A stretch of DNA of 35,474 bases, from the NCBI GenBank assembly GCA_022360955.1, contig JAKSBV010000489.1, forward strand, positions 1-35,474. The letters are read 5' to 3'. Shown here piece by piece: positions 31,680-35,474 of this stretch. Made by a program: the position numbers and the translations under genes. The first letter of the stretch is position 1, and each line of letters begins with the position of its first letter. The notes beneath the pieces were generated by a model. That model did no database searches. It worked only from the letters and a program-made list of their open reading frames with translations, and was not told where the DNA came from. Source of the DNA: Bacillota bacterium (GTDB lineage: Bacteria; Bacillota; Clostridia; SK-Y3).

Positions 31680-32064
31680 AGCTGGAGTTTAGAGGAGGAC
31701 TTTTGTTTACGACACTAACATTGTCTTATTTGGGTCAAAAAAGTCAATCGATAATGTTGTTATAGATACGGGTGCGGCAGAGTCAATAATATCTCCAGAT
31801 GTTGTTGAGGATATTGGAATTGAAGCCAAAATAAGCGATTCAATAAATTCATTTTACGGTGTTGGAGGAGATCTGCATAATTTTTTTTCAAAGCAAATTG
31901 ATTCGGTAATCATTGGTGACTCTGAAATTCAGTGTATTAAAATGGATTTCGGAGTAATAGATCCAAGTGGTGAGGTGAATGGATTACTTGGGCTGGATTT
32001 GATGATAAGACTTGGGCTAGTGATCAACTTAAAGGATTTAACAATTCAATTTGAAAGTGAATAG
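31676..32064 (+). pseudogene. Retropepsin-like aspartic protease, interrupted by a -1 frameshift
   Basis: Frame 1 from ATG 31676 reads MKLEFRGGLLFTTLTLSYLG then hits a stop at TAG (31763-31765). The -1 frame continues as SIDNVVIDTGAAESIISPDV and on to FYGVGGDLHN and VNGLLGLDLMIRLG, ending at TAG 32064. DTGAAES is the aspartic-protease active-site motif of retropepsin-like proteins. Adding one A to the A6 run at 31737-31742 restores a single 129-residue protein. The simplest reading is a homopolymer deletion or a sequencing error. The run followed by G resembles a slippery site, but the codon phase is not that of the classic A AAA AAG signal. It is coupled to the preceding 82-residue gene. Confidence 0.75.
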
Positions 32065-32169
32065 TATGTGATATTCATTTTCTTTTTATTATAAAAGGAA
32101 TTTGATTAGGCAGTGTTTTTGCCAAGAGTACGGAAAAATTGGCTTATTACCTATGAAAGAGGTGGAGAG

Positions 32170-32811
32170 ATGGCTGAGCATCCTTTAGTTGAACAAATAG
32201 CCGATAAAAATGTGGATATCGATGCATTTGTTAAGGCCGTGTGGGAGGATGTAACTATTAGAGAGGAAGTTGTGAGGCAGCTGTTGACTAACAGCAACAT
32301 CATGGTGTATTACCATTGTTATTATATCATTTCGAAGGCAAGTGAGGAAAAGCCCGAGTTGTTTTACCAATATTGGGGTGATTTTGTTTTCCTTTTGGAC
32401 CATAAGAATTCCTATCATAGAGATATAGGGCTGACAATAATAGCCAACCTGACGAAAGTAGATGAAAGCAACGCGTTTGCTGACGTATTCCCGAAATATA
32501 TGGAGCGTTTCAATGACGATAAGTTTATGACGGCCCAATGTTTTGTACGTAACCTAAAGAAAATTTTGAGGAACAAGCAGGAATACACAACACAAATTGT
32601 CCATGAATTATTAGACATAGACAACATTTGTACATATCCGGCAAGACAAAAAGCATTATTAAAAAGCGATATTATAGAGGTGTTGGACGAAGTATATGAG
32701 CGTACGGCGCATCAGGAGATGATTGCAGCATTTGTTAGAGCGCAAGCAGACAGCATAAGTCCTAAAACCCAAAAAAAAGTAAAGGCTTTTCTAAAAAAGT
32801 ACACTCTATAA
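32170..32811 (+). CDS. Hypothetical alpha-helical (HEAT-like) protein
   Basis: A 213-residue soluble protein with no signal or membrane segment. It consists of a series of amphipathic helices of 15-20 residues (VDIDAFVKAVWEDVTIREE, DIGLTIIANLTKVDE, IAAFVRAQADSISPKTQKK), suggesting a HEAT/ARM-type solenoid. It ends in a lysine-rich tail. ATG 32170 has AGAGG (32158-32162) seven bases upstream; an upstream GTG at 32113 lacks a site. Similar helical-repeat proteins of unknown role occur in Clostridia; I cannot assign a function. It lies about 100 bases after the broken protease gene. Confidence 0.75.
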   Translation: MAEHPLVEQIADKNVDIDAFVKAVWEDVTIREEVVRQLLTNSNIMVYYHCYYIISKASEEKPELFYQYWGDFVFLLDHKNSYHRDIGLTIIANLTKVDESNAFADVFPKYMERFNDDKFMTAQCFVRNLKKILRNKQEYTTQIVHELLDIDNICTYPARQKALLKSDIIEVLDEVYERTAHQEMIAAFVRAQADSISPKTQKKVKAFLKKYTL

Positions 32812-33583
32812 AGCGAGGATTTGTTCTCTCAGTTAGTGTATAATTTATGAAGGCAGAAAAAATGGAAAAGCAAGAAAAAGGGAAAAAATATGGAAAGAGA
32901 AAACTCTTCCCAAATCCATCAAAATCATCTAAAATATTAATTGACTAAAAAAACAGTTTAGGTGGTTGACGGAAATGTAAATTTTTTATTGTGTTATATA
33001 TAAGTGAAGATGATTTTGATTTATAAAAAATATTGCCGTCAATCACTTGACAGAAACGCTTGTCGATAATTGCTTTTGTTTTTGGCCCTTTTGTGATATC
33101 ATAGTAGTGTAAGATCTCCGTTTATTTTTTATTTTAGGGTTTAGGGACTTCTATAGATAAATAAATACTAGAACTAGTGATATAATGGTATGGAAGTAAC
33201 CTTATGAACCGGAGGTCGGAGGTTAGAGGGCAGAATATAACCCAACAGGAGAGAATTTAATACAATTCTTATCCGACTTCCGATTTCGGACTTCTGACTT
33301 CCGGTACGGTGTGTCCCCTTACCTTAACCCAACCAATACAAGCGCTTAGATTCGGAATATCTGTTGCTGGCGTACGATTATATTTCTAACTTTAATATTT
33401 ATTATCTATATCATAAAAGTGATGATTCTTGCATTTTTTATTGCCCGAAACTATTGATTTTTCAAGGTTCACAGCACATTTTTAATGGGCGAAAATTGAG
33501 TTGGCAAAATAATATTTAAGACCGTAGAAGGAGATTGAACAATTATCTTTTGTCACTATTGTCACAGATAGGAGAAATTATGT
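32812..33583. other. 770-bp gap with repeats
   Basis: AT-rich, with no supported gene. It contains two TTGAC boxes (32963 and 33048 regions) without matching -10 elements, and the large family C element (33199-33315). The gene downstream starts at 33584. Confidence 0.45.
33199..33315. repeat. Family C composite element, copy near 33.2 kb
   Basis: ACCTTATGAACCGGAGGTCG, then GAGGTTAGAGGGCAGAATAT on the left opposes TCCGACTTCCGATTTCGGAC and TTCTGACTTCCGG on the right, ending GGTGTGTCCCC. Left and right parts are imperfect inverted copies around a GAATTTAATACAATTC centre (33252-33267), itself a palindrome-like stretch. Confidence 0.65.
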
Positions 33584-35474
33584 ATGCTAAAGATCAAAAA
33601 TGTTCCGATTCTTTACAGATATTTTCTATCATTTCTTTTAGTTGCCATGATACCAACTTTAATAATGAGTTTTTTGCTTTATACTACGAATGTTTCCGAT
33701 TTAAAGCAGAAAACAAATGAGACTAGGATAGCTTCTCTTGTACAGCTAAAATCCAAAATGGATTATATTATTAAGGATTTTTCAAGTGTTGCTTTAAACA
33801 TTAGCTCTAAATATAATATTAATGAATTATTTAATAAAAATGTTACTGACGTTAATGAGAGAACTGCTCTTATAGGGCATTATGAAGAAACGCTGGTACA
33901 GAATCCTGGCATATTATTATATCGACGTGGAGAAAATATTGTACATATGGCGGATGGACCTATATTATACAGCATCTTTGAAAACCGTATAAGTAATGAT
34001 TATGATATGACAATGGTTAGATTTTATAATCGTTTAAATAAATCTACGAATTTTCAGCTTTTCAGTAATAAATATCTTGTTCCCTACAAAACGGAAGGGC
34101 TATCTCTTTGTTTTTTGTATCCGTTACCATATAATGAAATCATGCCAACAGCTTCAATGGTTTTTGTTTTAAACAATTCACAGACTGCTAAAATCTTTGA
34201 AGATTATATGGGAAGCTTAACCGGAGATTTTTTTATTTATGATACATATCTCAGCCTTGCATATCATCAAGGATTTAGTTCTGATTTAAAGATGCACAAT
34301 ATTGAAGAAATAAATAATAAACTGACAAAACTAAAAGGTACGGGAATAAATAATATATCTGTAGACGGTAAAAAGTATGTTGCCATAAGGACCATTTCAG
34401 AAGATAGTGGGCTTACGTATTGTGTGCTTATGACATACAATCGTTTTTATCACCAAATTACTAAAGCAAAGCTATTTTTATATAGTTTTGTTGTTGCTTT
34501 GATGTTAATGGGTATTATACTGGCAATATTACTTGCTACATATAATTATCGTCCTGTTAATTATATTTTGAGTTTGATGACAGATGGTTCTTCAATAGAT
34601 AAAAAACAAAATGAATTTGAAATAATTGGTAACACCTATAAAAAACTATTGGGCAGTAATAAAGTATTATTACATCAAATTGAGAAACAGCGTCCTATCA
34701 TAAAGGAGCAATGCTTACAACGACTGATACAGGATGGAGGCAAAACAGAAGATCTTCATTACTATTTACAGTGTGCAAGTATACAGTTTGACTACTCATT
34801 ATATTTTGTAATGGTTATATCCTTATCTGGTTTTAATTCCGATATAAATGAAATATGTAGAATTGTGGAAGAAATGCCGTTTGAATATACTATAGCATAT
34901 GGGATTGAGTTAACAAATGAAAAAAATATGGTTGGTGTTATTATTAACACGGAAGATAATCAGCCGGATGTTATGAGTTACTCAAACAAAATAATGGATA
35001 TGATAACCTCTACCTTTGAAACACAGCTTGTTATTGGTGTAGGAACACCATATAGAGATATTGCAAAATGCAATACTTCTTTTCTTGAGGCTAAAACAGC
35101 ACTACAATTCAGAGATATTAACAATACTCAAAAGATATATACGTATGATACAACTATTATAGAGAATGAAGAGAATCATCAATATCCTTCGAAAGAACAG
35201 GCCCTTTTTATTCAAAGTATTCGTCATGGTAACAATGATGTTGCTTTAACTGCATTGGATGATTTTATAGAGAGTATAAGAGTTCAAGCGCTTTCTTTTA
35301 TGATCATGCGATATATTATTTTTGAGACGATTCATCAGATGGTCAGGTTAGCGCAACAACAGAATGTTAAGCTTGATGTAAATAAGACCCTGAAAGAGTC
35401 AGCAGTTGTTAATTCAATTGAAGACTTTAAGCGTAAAATGATTGAATTATCTATTTTTATATGCGAGGGTATAA
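33584..35474 (+). CDS. Membrane-anchored YesN/AraC-type regulator, 3' end outside the window
   Basis: An open frame of 630 codons with no stop before the right edge. It starts at ATG 33584 with GGAG nine bases upstream (MLKIKNVPILYRYFLSFLLV). A transmembrane helix lies at about 11-33, then an extracellular Cache-like sensor region, then a second helix (SFVVALMLMGIILAILLATY) followed by a linker. The cytoplasmic part has IGVGTPYRDIAKCNTSFLEA, a segment typical of YesN-type proteins before the helix-turn-helix. The DNA-binding domain itself should lie just beyond the window. The gene is visibly more AT-rich than its neighbours. It parallels the regulator at 351 and probably controls a transport locus downstream. 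Confidence 0.85.
   Translation, partial: MLKIKNVPILYRYFLSFLLVAMIPTLIMSFLLYTTNVSDLKQKTNETRIASLVQLKSKMDYIIKDFSSVALNISSKYNINELFNKNVTDVNERTALIGHYEETLVQNPGILLYRRGENIVHMADGPILYSIFENRISNDYDMTMVRFYNRLNKSTNFQLFSNKYLVPYKTEGLSLCFLYPLPYNEIMPTASMVFVLNNSQTAKIFEDYMGSLTGDFFIYDTYLSLAYHQGFSSDLKMHNIEEINNKLTKLKGTGINNISVDGKKYVAIRTISEDSGLTYCVLMTYNRFYHQITKAKLFLYSFVVALMLMGIILAILLATYNYRPVNYILSLMTDGSSIDKKQNEFEIIGNTYKKLLGSNKVLLHQIEKQRPIIKEQCLQRLIQDGGKTEDLHYYLQCASIQFDYSLYFVMVISLSGFNSDINEICRIVEEMPFEYTIAYGIELTNEKNMVGVIINTEDNQPDVMSYSNKIMDMITSTFETQLVIGVGTPYRDIAKCNTSFLEAKTALQFRDINNTQKIYTYDTTIIENEENHQYPSKEQALFIQSIRHGNNDVALTALDDFIESIRVQALSFMIMRYIIFETIHQMVRLAQQQNVKLDVNKTLKESAVVNSIEDFKRKMIELSIFICEGI

Noticed and set aside
31736-31745. 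Programmed -1 frameshift signal in the protease gene
   Set aside because: The A6G run is in phase CAA AAA AGT, not A AAA AAG, so tandem slippage is not favoured, and no strong downstream stem is obvious. A one-base deletion or sequencing error is simpler.
33535-33720. 61-codon frame at the start of the last gene
   Set aside because: It overlaps the ATG region of the long regulator frame starting at 33584, which has a better ribosome-binding site, membrane helix and full-length coding pattern.

Overview
The window looks like chromosomal DNA from a low-to-moderate-GC, spore-forming Clostridia-type Firmicute. Signs of this are strong AGGAGG ribosome-binding sites, frequent GTG/TTG starts, lipoprotein substrate-binding proteins with YesN-like regulators, a LysM/GH18 spore-germination enzyme, a pumping pyrophosphatase and a lipoyl-domain-fused dihydrolipoyl dehydrogenase. 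I cannot name the genus. I see no tRNA, rRNA, CRISPR array, phage block or intact transposase.

Layout. (1) 1-9.6 kb is a carbohydrate-uptake locus: a membrane-anchored AraC/YesN regulator, an LplA-type substrate-binding lipoprotein and a terminator, then a new promoter with an abutting palindrome. This promoter drives a second substrate-binding lipoprotein, two CUT1 permeases and a GH123/DUF4091-type glycoside hydrolase. No ATPase is encoded, as is usual where an MsmX-type ATPase is shared. (2) 9.7-14.4 kb holds a small unknown protein, a FAD-dependent oxidoreductase, a repeat-rich gap and a K+-dependent-type pumping pyrophosphatase (hppA). (3) 14.7-16.7 kb holds an Asp/Glu-racemase-family protein and a LarA-family nickel racemase as a two-gene unit. 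(4) 16.8-23.1 kb is a redox/lipoate neighbourhood: a MarR regulator with a single cysteine, an AhpD-like CxxC protein, lipoyl-Lpd, superoxide dismutase (opposite strand), an MBL-fold hydrolase, a relic of a response-regulator gene and lipoate-protein ligase. (5) 23.1-27.2 kb, minus strand, is a heterodimeric ABC exporter preceded by a promoter, a 27-codon leader peptide and two terminator-like hairpins with a mutually exclusive antiterminator pairing, which is the layout of an attenuator. (6) 27.5-33 kb holds a SleL/YaaH-like enzyme, an rRNA m5C methyltransferase, a coupled pair (82-aa protein plus a frameshifted retropepsin-like protease) and an unknown helical protein. (7) 33.6 kb to the end is a second membrane YesN-like regulator that runs off the right edge.

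Dispersed repeats are a major theme. Family A is a set of about 55-110 bp palindromic elements with arms AAAGATAACCAACTTTAAA / TTTAAAGTTGGTTATCTTT. They occur in both core orientations, often between a promoter and the ribosome-binding site. One copy (19997-20040) is a perfect 44-bp palindrome with compensated arm changes. Families B (GGGCTGAG...GAGGGTTGAG) and C (TTCCGACTTCCGAC-like, often as inverted pairs) fill the gaps around 14.5, 27.3, 29 and 33.2 kb.

The strongest candidates for undescribed biology are the ABC-exporter leader/attenuator, the MarR / AhpD-like / lipoyl-Lpd module with nearby LplA and SOD, and the family A hairpin repeats. All functional assignments come from reading sequence motifs; no database search was run.
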